64,000 nucleotides of DNA from Clostridiales bacterium (GCA_012517815.1 JAAYUF010000059.1:34260-98259), one strand, 5' to 3'; positions 1-8,785 are shown, counted from the first letter of the stretch. A program made the numbers and translations. Notes: generated from the sequence alone by a model not told the origin.

Positions 1-1
1 C

Positions 2-424
2 GGCACAAGCTTCAACTGGATAGACGAGCTTTCCCGTTTCATTATGATCATCACGGTCTGTATGGGAATGAGTATTGCCATCACGGGAAGGTCTCACCCC
101 AAAATGGACGCCGTACAAGGACTCTTCAAAGGAAATGCGAAGAAAATCGTTCTGCTCATCGCCGATGTGGTTCTTGCCGCCATCATGATCTATGTGAGCG
201 TGATCGCCATAGGCCAGGAACTGAAAACGATCAGGACGGGCGCCGCAATTTCTACGCTGCCTCTCAAGCTGTGGATGTTCTGGATGTTCGTGCCCCTGGG
301 CTTCACGGGGGGCTCGATTCGCGCTTTGTTCGTAGTGGCTTTCGACATCATGGCTTTCTGGAATCAGGACCCCAGAAAACTGGACGCCGCGCCCGCGGCA
401 GGGGAGGAGGTTGCAGTACCGTGA
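2..424 (+). CDS. dctQ: TRAP transporter small permease (DctQ-like), 5' end cut off by the window
   Basis: This is the small membrane subunit of a tripartite ATP-independent periplasmic (TRAP) transporter, which with the large subunit imports organic acids using an ion gradient. The reading frame is already open at base 2, reading W-I-D-E-L-S-R-F, the typical DctQ segment after the first helix, so the true start lies upstream. The ORF-track start at 44 is internal. Several hydrophobic helices are visible, including VLAAIMIYVSVIAIG and a region around LWMFWMFVPLGFTG. Its TGA stop overlaps the GTG start of the large permease, as in other dctQM pairs. The substrate-binding DctP gene is presumably upstream and not seen, so the substrate is unknown. 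Confidence 0.88.
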   Translation, partial: GTSFNWIDELSRFIMIITVCMGMSIAITGRSHPKMDAVQGLFKGNAKKIVLLIADVVLAAIMIYVSVIAIGQELKTIRTGAAISTLPLKLWMFWMFVPLGFTGGSIRALFVVAFDIMAFWNQDPRKLDAAPAAGEEVAVP

Positions 425-1689
425 TTGTCATTGCCGTTTTTGCCGTGCTTCTTTTACTGGGCGTACCGATTTTTGCCGTTCTGATTGCAACCGGAACGAC
501 AGGCATTGAGCTTTTTACCAACGTGAAGGCCATGATTATCCCGCTGCAATTCTACAATGGGATAGATCAGCAGACCCTGCTGGCGGTCCCGTTCTTCATC
601 GTGGCCGGAACGCTGGCTTCCAAAGGCAAGACCTCTGAAAACCTGGTTAAGGTGATGAACATCCTTTTTGGCAGGCTGCGGGGCGGTTCCGTAATCGCGG
701 GGCTGGCTGCCTGCGCTTTCTTTGCCGCCATCAGCGGATCGTCCATGGCTACTGTTGTCGCCATCGGCGCCATCATTATCCCGTCGCTTCGGAAGACGGA
801 TTACCCCGAGCAACTGACGGTGGGTTCCATCGCAGCCGGAGGCTCGCTGGGTATCTTGATCCCGCCAAGCGCGCCCATGGTTATGTTTTGTGTGGCCATG
901 GAATGTTCCGTTGGCAGGATGTTCATGGCGGGTTTCGTGCCCGGTATTCTGCTGGCTGTTTTTTGGGGCATATACGTCTATGTTTATTGCCGCAAAAACA
1001 ATTGCGGTTCTCCGGTCAAAATCTCTGCCAAGGAATCCGGGAAAATCCTCGTTACCTCCATTCCGGCAATCCTGTTCCCGGTGATTATCCTCGGCTCCAT
1101 CTATACCGGCTGGGCAACGCCCACGGAAGCCGCCGCCATCTCCGTGGTTTACGTCATGCTGGTGGAAACGTTTATCTATAAAACGGTCAAGTTCAGGAAC
1201 TTCGCCAAACAGTTTTTTGATTCCCTTGTGACATCTTCCACGCTGCTGTCCATTATCGCCGCCGCCGCCGTTCTCAGTTACTTCATCACCTTGAAGCGCA
1301 TTCCCGATCTGGCGGTTGCGTTTATCAGCAGCTTTGTGAGCAGTTCCGGAATGCTGCTGGTGTTTGTGTTGCTGTTCCTGTTTATCGCCGGCTGCTTTGT
1401 GGACACAATCTCCCTGATCGTCGTGCTGGCGCCCATCCTGGTTCCCGTGCTGCGGAGCTATCATGTGGATCTGATCCACTTTGGCATCCTGGCTGTGCTT
1501 TGCTCGCAGATCGGGTACATGAGTCCGCCGTTTGGCACCAACCTGTTCGTTACGATGCGCGTGGCGGACAAATCGTTCGGCTATGTTTCACGGTCCATCG
1601 TGCCTTTCATCATCATCATTTTGGTGTTCACCGTCGCCTTGGCGTTTTGTCCGCAAATCGTCATGTTCCTGCCCAACACGATGATGTAA
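421..1689 (+). CDS. dctM: TRAP transporter large permease (DctM-like)
   Basis: This is the 422-aa, roughly 12-helix large permease that forms the transport channel of the TRAP system. I start it at GTG 421, not at the ORF-track start of 271, because GTG overlaps the dctQ stop (GTGA) and is preceded by a strong GGGGAGGAGG ribosome site. Family-typical stretches are visible: FVTNVKAM-like N-terminus, GGSLGILIPPSAPMV, the TEAAA segment after the mid-protein loop, and a hydrophobic C-terminus. The length fits the DctM family (about 425 aa). Two MmgE/PrpD genes follow directly, which suggests the imported compound is a branched or unsaturated di- or tricarboxylate; that is inference. Confidence 0.93.
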   Translation: MIVIAVFAVLLLLGVPIFAVLIATGTTGIELFTNVKAMIIPLQFYNGIDQQTLLAVPFFIVAGTLASKGKTSENLVKVMNILFGRLRGGSVIAGLAACAFFAAISGSSMATVVAIGAIIIPSLRKTDYPEQLTVGSIAAGGSLGILIPPSAPMVMFCVAMECSVGRMFMAGFVPGILLAVFWGIYVYVYCRKNNCGSPVKISAKESGKILVTSIPAILFPVIILGSIYTGWATPTEAAAISVVYVMLVETFIYKTVKFRNFAKQFFDSLVTSSTLLSIIAAAAVLSYFITLKRIPDLAVAFISSFVSSSGMLLVFVLLFLFIAGCFVDTISLIVVLAPILVPVLRSYHVDLIHFGILAVLCSQIGYMSPPFGTNLFVTMRVADKSFGYVSRSIVPFIIIILVFTVALAFCPQIVMFLPNTMM

Positions 1690-1721
1690 CAGGCCGTCTT
1701 GCCAGATTGGAGATATTGAAA

Positions 1722-3128
1722 ATGGCTAAAAAAGTTTTCAACGCAGGAAACACCGACTACACCAGACAAATCAGCGAATATGCCGTCAGTATGAAATATG
1801 AGGGCATCCCTGCCGATGTGCTTGAGCGGGCGAAGATGATGACGCTGCATACCATCGGCGTGTCGCTTGCCGCAGCGAATGTCAAGCAGGCAGAAACCTC
1901 CGTTCTGGCGGCGCGCCGGCTGAACGGCGGCAGCGGCGGCGGCGCCACCGTATGGACGACGGGCGAAAAACTCAGCCCCGCCGCCGCCTGTTTTGTGAAC
2001 GGCACCGTTGCCGATATGCTGGATTGGGAGGACTGCGCCTGGACGGGGCATCCTTCCGCAGGCGTGATTCCCGTCGCCGTCGCAATGTCCGAGGAGCTGC
2101 ATAAAAGCGGTAAGGATTTTCTGACGGCCGTGGTTGCCGGCTATGAAGCCTATACCCGCATTGCCATGTCTGTTCAGCCGCCCGCCGATTTTGACCATGC
2201 CCACGGTTGGGGCATTGTTTCCTGGCAGATGTTTGCAAGCGTGATACCCGCCGCCAAACTGCTGGGCCTGGACGCGCTCAAAACCAATCAAGCCTACGGC
2301 ATGGGCTGCATCTATACGCCCATCGCTTCGAATCTGATGCAGGCTACAATGTCCAACGCCTACCATTACCAGCACGGTCTGGCGGCCCACAGCGGCATTC
2401 TGGCGGCCTACAATGCGCTTGACGGCATTGATAACCTGACGGACGGCCTGGATATTCCCTATGCTTACAGCGAGCAACTCACCACGGAGGAGAAACGTTA
2501 CTGGATCGTGAAGGACCTGGACAAGTTCCTGATGACCAATATCCTTATCAAGCACTGGCCCGCCAACATGTGGATTCAGACCCCAATAGAAATCGTTCAT
2601 GATCTGGCAAAGGAACACGCGATCAATCCTGCGGATATCGCCGAAATCATCGTGGATCCGCCCACGCAGTACCGTATGCAGTTCTATGAGGACGGCTTCT
2701 CCTCCCTGATGGATGCCCAGTTCAGCATGCCTTTCTGCATCGCCACCATGCTGTATGGCGATAAGCCGGGCCCCAACTGGTACAGTCCGGAGCTGTTCAC
2801 CGATCCCAGGATCATCGATCTGGCGCGCAGGATCAAGGGCGGTCCAAGCAAAGAGGATACCCTTCAGGGTTCCTTCGTGCTGTTCCAGAACGGCCAATTC
2901 CCGGAGAAGCACGTGACCATCACCATGAAAGACGGCGCCGTGTACGAGCGCGCAATGTCCAAACACAAAGGGCATCCCGACAACATGCTCACCCGTCGGG
3001 AATTCTGCGACCTTTTCCTGAACAACGCCGCTTTCCACATGAGCAGGGACAAGGCTGTCAAACTGATGGATTTTATCCTCAACATGGAAAATGTCGAGGA
3101 TATGGCGGAGATTGGAAAACGATTGTAA
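1722..3128 (+). CDS. MmgE/PrpD family protein, copy 1
   Basis: This 468-aa protein belongs to the MmgE/PrpD family, which includes 2-methylcitrate dehydratase and cis-aconitate decarboxylase and acts on small carboxylates by dehydration or decarboxylation. The start at ATG 1722 has GGAG about 10 bases upstream; the 74 residues before it in the ORF track overlap dctM and look spurious. Family signatures are visible: DMLDWEDCAWTGHPSAGVIPVA near residue 95, GYEAYTR, KHWPANMWIQTP and DPPTQYRM. It lies 32 bp after dctM and 12 bp before a second, clearly related copy. The exact substrate cannot be read from sequence. Confidence 0.9.
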   Translation: MAKKVFNAGNTDYTRQISEYAVSMKYEGIPADVLERAKMMTLHTIGVSLAAANVKQAETSVLAARRLNGGSGGGATVWTTGEKLSPAAACFVNGTVADMLDWEDCAWTGHPSAGVIPVAVAMSEELHKSGKDFLTAVVAGYEAYTRIAMSVQPPADFDHAHGWGIVSWQMFASVIPAAKLLGLDALKTNQAYGMGCIYTPIASNLMQATMSNAYHYQHGLAAHSGILAAYNALDGIDNLTDGLDIPYAYSEQLTTEEKRYWIVKDLDKFLMTNILIKHWPANMWIQTPIEIVHDLAKEHAINPADIAEIIVDPPTQYRMQFYEDGFSSLMDAQFSMPFCIATMLYGDKPGPNWYSPELFTDPRIIDLARRIKGGPSKEDTLQGSFVLFQNGQFPEKHVTITMKDGAVYERAMSKHKGHPDNMLTRREFCDLFLNNAAFHMSRDKAVKLMDFILNMENVEDMAEIGKRL

Positions 3129-3140
3129 GAAGGTGATCTT

Positions 3141-4556
3141 GTGGGATTCAGCGTCAACCATTTGGAAGGAAACGCCACCGAGCAGCTCTCCCGGTATACT
3201 AAAAATTTGAAGTATGACAACTTGCCCGCGGAAGTCATTGAGCGCGCGAAAATGATCAATATGCACGCCCTGGCCGCGGCGCTGGCCGCAAACGCCGCCC
3301 CCATGTCCGGCAGGGCAATCGCACTGGGAAAACAGTGCAACGGAGGCGTCGGCGGCGAATCCACCCTTTGGATTGACGGCTCCAAGGTAAGCATGGCCAA
3401 CGCTGCGTTTTCCAACGGCGTGCTGTGCGATATGCTGGATTGGGAGGATTGCGCCTGGACGGGGCATCCCTCAGCCGGCGTGATCCCCGTTGCCTGGGCT
3501 GCGGCCGAAGCAAGCCACAAAAGCGGCAAAGAGCTTATCGCCGCCATCGTGGCAGGCTATGAAGTCTATACCCGTGTGGCAATGGCCGTTCAGCCGCCCA
3601 AAGGCTGGGATTACTTCAAAGGCTGGGGCTTGACGACATGGCAGATCTTTGCATGTTCCACCCCCGCCGCAAAGCTTTTAGATCTGTCCGAAGAGCAGAT
3701 CAATCAGGCTTTTGGCCTCTCCGCGGTATGCACGACGATTCCAAGCGTGCTGCATCACGCCACCATGTCCGATGCTTATCATTATGAGCACGGCTTCCGG
3801 GCGAAAGATGGGATTATGGCGGCCATGGTGGCGAAAAGTGGGATTGAGAACTTCATGGATGCGCTGGACGATCCCTATGCATTTCAATACCACCTGACCT
3901 CTTCCCCGGCCCCGGAATGGTATACCAGGGAATTGGGCGAGACATATTTCATCATGAAGACCCTCTGCAAGCACTGGCCCGCCAACATGTGGGTGCAGAC
4001 GCCCCTGGAGATTACCTACAACCTTGTTGTCAAAAACGGTCTCAGGCCGGAAGATATCAAAGAAGTGGTGCTCGATCCGCCCACCCAGGGGCGTATGGCC
4101 GTACGGGAAGAAGGCTATTCCTCCATCACCCAGGCTCAGTTCAGCGTACCCTTCGCGCTTGCTTCGGTCATATGCGATCCTCACGCCGGACCCCAGTGGT
4201 ATTCGAAAGAAAGGTTGCGCGACCCCCGGGTGCTGCACATTGCCAAGAAGGTGAAGGGCGGAACGGGAAAGCCGCATCAGCTTGAGGAGTCCTTCGGGCT
4301 GTTCAAGGCCGGCTCCCACCCGTTGAAGACCGTTACCATTACGACAAACGACGGCAGGGTGCTAACCGAGTCGATGGACTGCCATCCGGGGCATCCCAGC
4401 AACATGATGAGCCGCGAGGAATTCTGTGACCGTTTCCGCCTCCAAGCGTCCTTTACCATGGATTCAAGGGACAAGATCGAGCATGCGGTGGATGTCCTGT
4501 GCAACATCGAGAAGGTGAAGGATATCGCGGAAGTGACCGACATCCTGCACAAGTGA
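3141..4556 (+). CDS. MmgE/PrpD family protein, copy 2
   Basis: This is a second 471-aa MmgE/PrpD protein, starting at GTG 3141 behind AGAAGGTGAT. It shares long blocks with its neighbour (DMLDWEDCAWTGHPSAGVIPVA, KHWPANMW.QTP.EI, DPPTQ.RM, REEFCDRF/REEFCDLF), so the pair probably arose by tandem duplication, but it differs enough over the rest to act on a related substrate or form a hetero-oligomer. It is in one apparent operon with the TRAP permeases. A plausible role is processing the imported organic acid. It ends with TGA and no clear terminator follows. Confidence 0.9.
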   Translation: MGFSVNHLEGNATEQLSRYTKNLKYDNLPAEVIERAKMINMHALAAALAANAAPMSGRAIALGKQCNGGVGGESTLWIDGSKVSMANAAFSNGVLCDMLDWEDCAWTGHPSAGVIPVAWAAAEASHKSGKELIAAIVAGYEVYTRVAMAVQPPKGWDYFKGWGLTTWQIFACSTPAAKLLDLSEEQINQAFGLSAVCTTIPSVLHHATMSDAYHYEHGFRAKDGIMAAMVAKSGIENFMDALDDPYAFQYHLTSSPAPEWYTRELGETYFIMKTLCKHWPANMWVQTPLEITYNLVVKNGLRPEDIKEVVLDPPTQGRMAVREEGYSSITQAQFSVPFALASVICDPHAGPQWYSKERLRDPRVLHIAKKVKGGTGKPHQLEESFGLFKAGSHPLKTVTITTNDGRVLTESMDCHPGHPSNMMSREEFCDRFRLQASFTMDSRDKIEHAVDVLCNIEKVKDIAEVTDILHK

Positions 4557-5040
4557 TGTGATGCGGCAGCTTCCAGGCCGCTGTTGACCCTGAGCGTCAT
4601 TGTACCGAATCAAGCGGGCGCCGCGTTCTGAAAAAGACCCCGGCAGACGTTGATAACCTCCGGTTTTCGCTTCGCAATCCGAAACGTTGCATACCATTCG
4701 CGGCGTTGACGCAAGGGCCGCCCTTTGCGAGCAGGCGTGATGTTCGGTTGCCCATCATTGGGTGGGAAGCGGCGAAGCATCGGGGGTTATCTCATCTTGG
4801 CGACGGGTGCGTTTGGCAGTCCATGCGGCAAGTCCTCACGTTTGCGCCCGTCGCCGCACCGATGGGCTTCTTGGCGGTTCCCCTTGCCGTCCATGCAACC
4901 GTTGCGAACCTTAGCCAAGGCATCCGTCACCGTCTAGGCGTGGAAGGCCTCGGCGCGGTTGCGGCCAGCTGCAAGCCCGGCAGGCCTTTCCCCCATGCTC
5001 CGCACTGGGATCGAACGATATTGACAGGAGTTGAAACGAT
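4557..5040. other. 484-bp stretch without a supported gene
   Basis: The ORFs here (for example 4706-5044 on +) have arbitrary composition, no family resemblance and no good ribosome site. I see no terminator or RNA structure. The last 20 bases hold the ribosome site (AGGAG) of the following membrane-protein gene. Confidence 0.5.
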
Positions 5041-5517
5041 ATGAAGATTAGCAAGTACAGATTGGTAGATTGCATATGGGGAGCCTTGATCATGGGCATG
5101 GTGCTCAGCTTTGCAATGCCCATGATCAGCAACGGGTTCGTCACGCTTGCAGAATTCCTCTCCAGCCTGATCGTATCCTTTTTTGTGGGTCTGGCCATCA
5201 TGCTGTTTTCGCCCATACGCAAGATCAGCGCTCGCTTTGCAACGAAATGCGGCGCAGAAAATGGCACGGTGAAGTATAGCCTTTGTTCAGCGGCGGCAAC
5301 GACCCTGCTCATGGGCACCGCGATGAGCATCATCATGACATGGTGGGGGATGCACGCTGTCCCAGGCTATCAGAGCCAGTTGTTTCATGCGTGGATAAGC
5401 GCATATCCCTGGGTGCTGATCGTTGTGTTTATCATGGTGAATTTCTGCCAATGGTCCGGTAAATATGTTGTGAAACTGTTGTTTGGGGACGCTGCCCAAG
5501 AAAAGGAAGCTTCGTAA
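5041..5517 (+). CDS. four-helix membrane protein, DUF2798-like
   Basis: This is a 158-aa integral membrane protein with about four hydrophobic helices (around residues 9-31, 41-61, 80-101 and 117-143). The two halves resemble each other: both have an alcohol- and Met-rich first helix (GALIMGMVLSFAMPM and LLMGTAMSIIMTWWG) followed by a helix after a short loop, the layout of the DUF2798 family. ATG 5041 follows GACAGGAGTTGAAACGAT, a good ribosome site. No function is known for this family. It is on the same strand as the TRAP/PrpD genes but 484 bp away, so it is probably transcribed separately. Confidence 0.75.
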   Translation: MKISKYRLVDCIWGALIMGMVLSFAMPMISNGFVTLAEFLSSLIVSFFVGLAIMLFSPIRKISARFATKCGAENGTVKYSLCSAAATTLLMGTAMSIIMTWWGMHAVPGYQSQLFHAWISAYPWVLIVVFIMVNFCQWSGKYVVKLLFGDAAQEKEAS

Positions 5518-6061
5518 AGCGACGGCTGGGTTGTCGCCGTTGGCCGTATCAGATTCGGCGGCGCCGGTGCGTTCAGCCGTTTCACCGGAGTACGGCAAGG
5601 CTGTTGGGCAGGAAACCACCTCAAAAATTAGGCAGTTCGCAAGCCGGATCGCCGATAAAAACCATGTTGCCGGTTGAAAACGTGTACAGCCAAAGGTTAT
5701 GGCAAACCATCAGTCGAATGCCGCACGGTACCCAGCAGGCGTATTCCGCGATTTCGGGATCCTCTGCGAGGCGTTGGGCGTTATTCTAGACCGGCCGGCG
5801 ATCCAGCCCCATCCAGCGCGCGCAGAGCCATACCCGCATGCGGAGCATCGGGTCTTCCTCTCCCCATTGCCGCGGTATCCGTGCCATTCAAGCTGTCGCA
5901 AACACAATTTAGCCATTGGTGCGTTCACCCGAAATGAATGCTGTGGCATTGTTCATTGTAGGGGAGCGCCAACGGCTTTCCTATCGCTTAATGAAAACGG
6001 CAAACCAGATTGTACCTGTCCCAACGAGGCGTAACGCGTGCCTGAACGCGCGCCGCAGCTG
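5518..6061. other. 544-bp stretch without a supported gene
   Basis: Short ORFs such as 5699-6034 are rich in Pro, Arg, His and Cys in a way typical of chance frames in GC-rich DNA, and none has a convincing ribosome site. A weak GCGACGGC/CGCCGT hairpin follows the 5041-5517 gene but lacks a T run. The stretch ends at the tmRNA terminator. Confidence 0.5.
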
Positions 6062-6099
6062 ATAAAACGCGCTGAAACTTCTACGTTTCAGCGCGTTTC
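6062..6099 (-). terminator. rho-independent terminator of ssrA (tmRNA)
   Basis: On the minus strand AAACGCGCTGAAAC and GTTTCAGCGCGTTTT form a 14-bp perfect stem with a 6-base loop, directly after the tmRNA CCA end. Confidence 0.9.
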
Positions 6100-6102
6100 G
6101 TG

Positions 6103-6448
6103 TGGTGGAGGTGAGGGGAGTTGAACCCCTGTCCGAAAGCATGCCGATCAGGCTTTCTCCGAGCGCATTCAGGGATTTGGGATTCCCCTCGGCAAACGCC
6201 CCCTGACGGGCTTATGCCTACGGTAGCTTCATTTTACGAACAACACCTCAAAGCTTTGATGTGCTCGTCCCCCACGATCATGACGCCGGGAACCGAATCC
6301 GTGGGCGGTTCGGGCCGACGCGCGGCATTAAGCCGCGAAAGCGAATTCGTTATTGTCGGTTGTTGTTTTTCCCCGTTGTTGCGCGGTACAGGGTCCGCGG
6401 CTCGCTTACCCAACCTTCAAAACCCCCCGTCGAAACCGGAACACCCCC
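6103..6448 (-). ncRNA. ssrA: tmRNA
   Basis: tmRNA rescues stalled ribosomes with SmpB by acting as tRNA-Ala and then as a short mRNA. The 5' end reads GGGGGTGTTCCGGTTTCGACGG and pairs with the 3' end CACCTCC-ACCA in a seven-pair acceptor stem; GGGTTCAACTCCC is the T arm and CCA is encoded. The tag frame ends ...GACAATAACGAATTCGC TTTCGCGGCTTAA, giving a peptide ending D-N-N-E-F-A-F-A-A. By analogy with Bacillus the resume codon is probably GGA, giving GKTTTDNNEFAFAA; the upstream limit is inferred. It lies 19 bp downstream of smpB on the same strand, so co-transcription is likely. Length is 346 nt, normal for one-piece tmRNA. Confidence 0.95.
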
Positions 6449-6467
6449 ATGTCGATTCGCTCCTGGT

Positions 6468-6938
6468 TCAGTCGTCGCGCCGTCTGCTGAACGCGCGCTC
6501 GATGTCGCGCTTCGCGTCCCGGTCTGCTGCGGCGTCGCGCTTGTCGTGCAGTTGCTTGCCCTTGCACAGGCCGAGCTCCAGCTTCATCCGCCCGTCTTTC
6601 AGGTACAGCTTCAGCGGCACCAGCGCGTAGCCCTGTCGGCTCACCAGTCCCGCCAGCTTGCGTATCTCGCTTCTGTGCATCAGGAGCTTCTTGGGCCGCA
6701 GGGGATCGTGGTTAAACAGGTTTCCCTGCTAGTAGGGGCTGATGTGCATCCCCTCGGCGAAAATCTCCCCGCCGCGCACCATGCAGTAGCTTTCCTTGAG
6801 GTTTACGCGGCCCGCACGGATGCTTTTCACTTCCGTGCCCTGCAAGCTCAGCCCGCATTCGTAGGTTTCCTCCACGAAATACTCGTGGTAAGCCTTTTTG
6901 TTCTGGGCGACGGGCTTGATCCCCTTGGCACGCGGCAC
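6468..6938 (-). CDS. smpB: SmpB, tmRNA-binding protein, interrupted by an in-frame TAG at codon 70
   Basis: SmpB binds tmRNA and places it in the stalled ribosome. The frame starts at GTG 6938 behind GGGAGGGACAAGC and reads [12 protein letters not shown]-type N-terminus, [25 protein letters not shown], then TAG (6729-6731), then [22 protein letters not shown] and a normal basic C-terminal tail to TGA at 6468. The two halves are in the same frame with nothing missing: 156 positions, the usual SmpB length. Family members have Glu at the TAG (Y-E-QGN). The gene looks functionally conserved on both sides, so it is either read through, a very recent nonsense mutation, or a G-to-T sequence error. 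A strong promoter lies upstream and tmRNA follows. Confidence 0.93.
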
Positions 6939-6988
6939 GCTTGTCCCTCCCTGCGGTTTGGCGTCCGCGCCTGAAACACGGGCAATTG

Positions 6989-7039
6989 ATTATAGCACAT
7001 TTCCAGACGGTTGCAAAGTGCGTTTCCCTGCTTTATAAT
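6989..7039. promoter_or_regulatory. divergent smpB/proA promoters sharing one palindromic -35 (TTGCAA)
   Basis: TTGCAA at 7011-7016 is its own reverse complement. Rightward it is 17 bp from TATAAT (7034-7039), which serves proA. Leftward it is 16 bp from TATAAT (plus-strand 6989-6994) with an extended TGTGC, which serves smpB-ssrA. Both spacings are good for sigma-A. Confidence 0.85.
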
Positions 7040-7060
7040 GCACACAGAGAAACGGGGGGG

Positions 7061-8386
7061 ATGCCGATGACCAGTCAGACGATCCGCGAAATGGCGGCGG
7101 AAGCCCGACAGGCGGGCCTTGCGTTAAGCGCCACCACGCCGGCCCTGCGCAATCAGGCGCTCCTTTCCATCGGCGAGGCGATCCGCCGCCGGCTGGATGG
7201 GATTCGGACTGCCAACGAAGAGGACGTGCGGCAGGCAATCGCGGAAAAGCTGAGCCCTCCGCTGGTCGCGCGCCTGCGTTTTGGCGAGGCGAAGGCAACG
7301 CATGTGATCGAAGGGCTCAGGGCGCTCTCGCTGCTGCCCGATCCGCTCAACCGCGTCCAGTACGCCAACGAAATCGCCGAAGGGTTGCGCCTGTACCGCA
7401 CCACCTGCCCCATCGGCGTTATCGGCGTTATTTTTGAAAGCCGGCCGGATGCGCTGGTGCAGATCAGCTCGCTTTGCCTGAAAAGCGGCAACGCCGTGCT
7501 GCTCAAGGGCGGCCGGGAAGCCCTGCGCACCAATGAGGCGCTTTTTCAGGCCATTGTGGAAGGCGCGCGCGAGGCCGGTTTGCCCGACGGCTGGTGCCAT
7601 CTGCTCCACTCGCGCGAGGATGTGGACGAGATGCTCAGACTGGACGATTCCATCGACCTGATTATACCGCGTGGCAGCAACGCGTTTGTGCGCCACATCA
7701 TGCGCAACAGCGCCATTCCGGTGCTCGGGCATTCCGAGGGCATCTGCCATGTCTATGTGGATCAGGCTGCGGATCTCACGGAGGCCGTGTCGCTGGTGGT
7801 CGACAGCAAGACCCAGAACCTTTCGGTATGCAATGCCGCGGAAACGCTGCTGGTGCATGAGGCCGTTGCGGAAGCGTTTCTCCCGCGCGTGGCGGAAGCG
7901 CTCCGCTCCAAAGGAACGGAACTCCGCGGCGACGAGCGCACGCGGATGTTGATCGGCTGCGAACCCGCCACCGAGGAGGACTGGCATACCGAATACCTGG
8001 ACGCTATCCTCTCCATCCGGATCGTGGATAGCCTTCGGGAGGCCATCGCACACATCAACCGCTACGGCTCGCGCCATACCGACAGCATCCTTACCCGGGA
8101 CACCGCCGCCATTGAAACATTCATGACGCTTGTGGACAGCGCGGATGTTTTCGCCAACTGTTCCACGCGTTTTTCGGACGGCTTCCTGTTCGGGTTTGGC
8201 GCGGAGGTCGGCATCGCGACCGGGAAAGTCCACGCGCGCGGCCCAATGGGGCTGGAAGGGCTTTGCACCTATAAATACAGGCTCTACGGCCACGGGCATA
8301 CGCTCGCGGACCTGAATGCCGGCACGTTTCCGCTGCTGCACCGTGCGCTGCCAAACGACATACCGCCGTACGACCCTGCGCGGTAA
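7061..8386 (+). CDS. proA: gamma-glutamyl phosphate reductase
   Basis: ProA reduces gamma-glutamyl phosphate to glutamate-5-semialdehyde with NADPH in proline synthesis. The 441-aa protein has the aldehyde-dehydrogenase-like fold with the cofactor segment PIGVIGVIFESRPDA, SGNAVLLKGGREA, and the catalytic-cysteine segment NLSVCNAAETLL. ATG 7061 is 15 nt after the expected transcription start; ATG 7067 is also possible and has slightly better spacing from the G-rich leader. The N-terminal extension in the ORF track covers the promoter and is not coding. No proB is adjacent, so glutamate kinase must lie elsewhere. Confidence 0.95.
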   Translation: MPMTSQTIREMAAEARQAGLALSATTPALRNQALLSIGEAIRRRLDGIRTANEEDVRQAIAEKLSPPLVARLRFGEAKATHVIEGLRALSLLPDPLNRVQYANEIAEGLRLYRTTCPIGVIGVIFESRPDALVQISSLCLKSGNAVLLKGGREALRTNEALFQAIVEGAREAGLPDGWCHLLHSREDVDEMLRLDDSIDLIIPRGSNAFVRHIMRNSAIPVLGHSEGICHVYVDQAADLTEAVSLVVDSKTQNLSVCNAAETLLVHEAVAEAFLPRVAEALRSKGTELRGDERTRMLIGCEPATEEDWHTEYLDAILSIRIVDSLREAIAHINRYGSRHTDSILTRDTAAIETFMTLVDSADVFANCSTRFSDGFLFGFGAEVGIATGKVHARGPMGLEGLCTYKYRLYGHGHTLADLNAGTFPLLHRALPNDIPPYDPAR

Positions 8387-8726
8387 CGGGGGTAGACGTC
8401 GGCAAGCAATGCTGAAGCCAGCCTGATGGCAAGACCGGGGAACGTGCGATCTTCCTGAGATGCCCGCCGTCCCCGGTCCTGTGCATGGCGAAGGAACCCG
8501 GAAACCTCAGGGAGGAAGGCCGCGAAAAGCTTTGAATCCTGAAGCCTGTACCGTCGACGGGCGTACCTTCGCGGCATGCTATGGATTGTTCCCGCAGCTT
8601 GGGTTCGCCCATGCGGAGTCGACCCCGGACCGGCCGATTTCATGCGATGCAAGCGATTCTCCCCTTTCCGCGGTCTCCTGCGGATCAGGCGGGCGCGCCA
8701 TGACACGCTCCTATCTCCATATTAAG
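8387..8726. other. 340-bp convergent intergenic stretch
   Basis: No supported gene lies between the ends of proA (+) and the MATE gene (-). The ORF 8460-9029 runs antisense into the MATE gene and has no ribosome site. I see no obvious proA terminator. Confidence 0.45.
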
Positions 8727-8763
8727 GAAAACCCGCCCGGCAGCTACTGTCAGGGCGGGTTTG
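8727..8763 (-). terminator. terminator of the MATE gene
   Basis: On the minus strand AAACCCGCCC pairs with GGGCGGGTTT around a 15-base loop and runs into TTTTCC, 23 bp after the TAG stop. Confidence 0.85.
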
Positions 8764-8785
8764 CGGTGTATCCGGGCAAAGAACC

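Noticed and set aside
454-1479. Long antisense ORF opposite dctM
   Set aside because: Shadow of a GC-rich gene; His/Gln/Asp-rich composition and no ribosome site. The same applies to 1581-3467, 7124-8341, 9239-10450, 14600-15406, 24657-27008, 27300-29357, 31576-32682, 33694-35217, 42677-44020, 53538-55241, 55393-56991 and 59917-61206.
4706-5044. 112-aa ORF before the DUF2798-like gene
   Set aside because: No family match and no proper ribosome site; it runs through the next gene's ribosome site.
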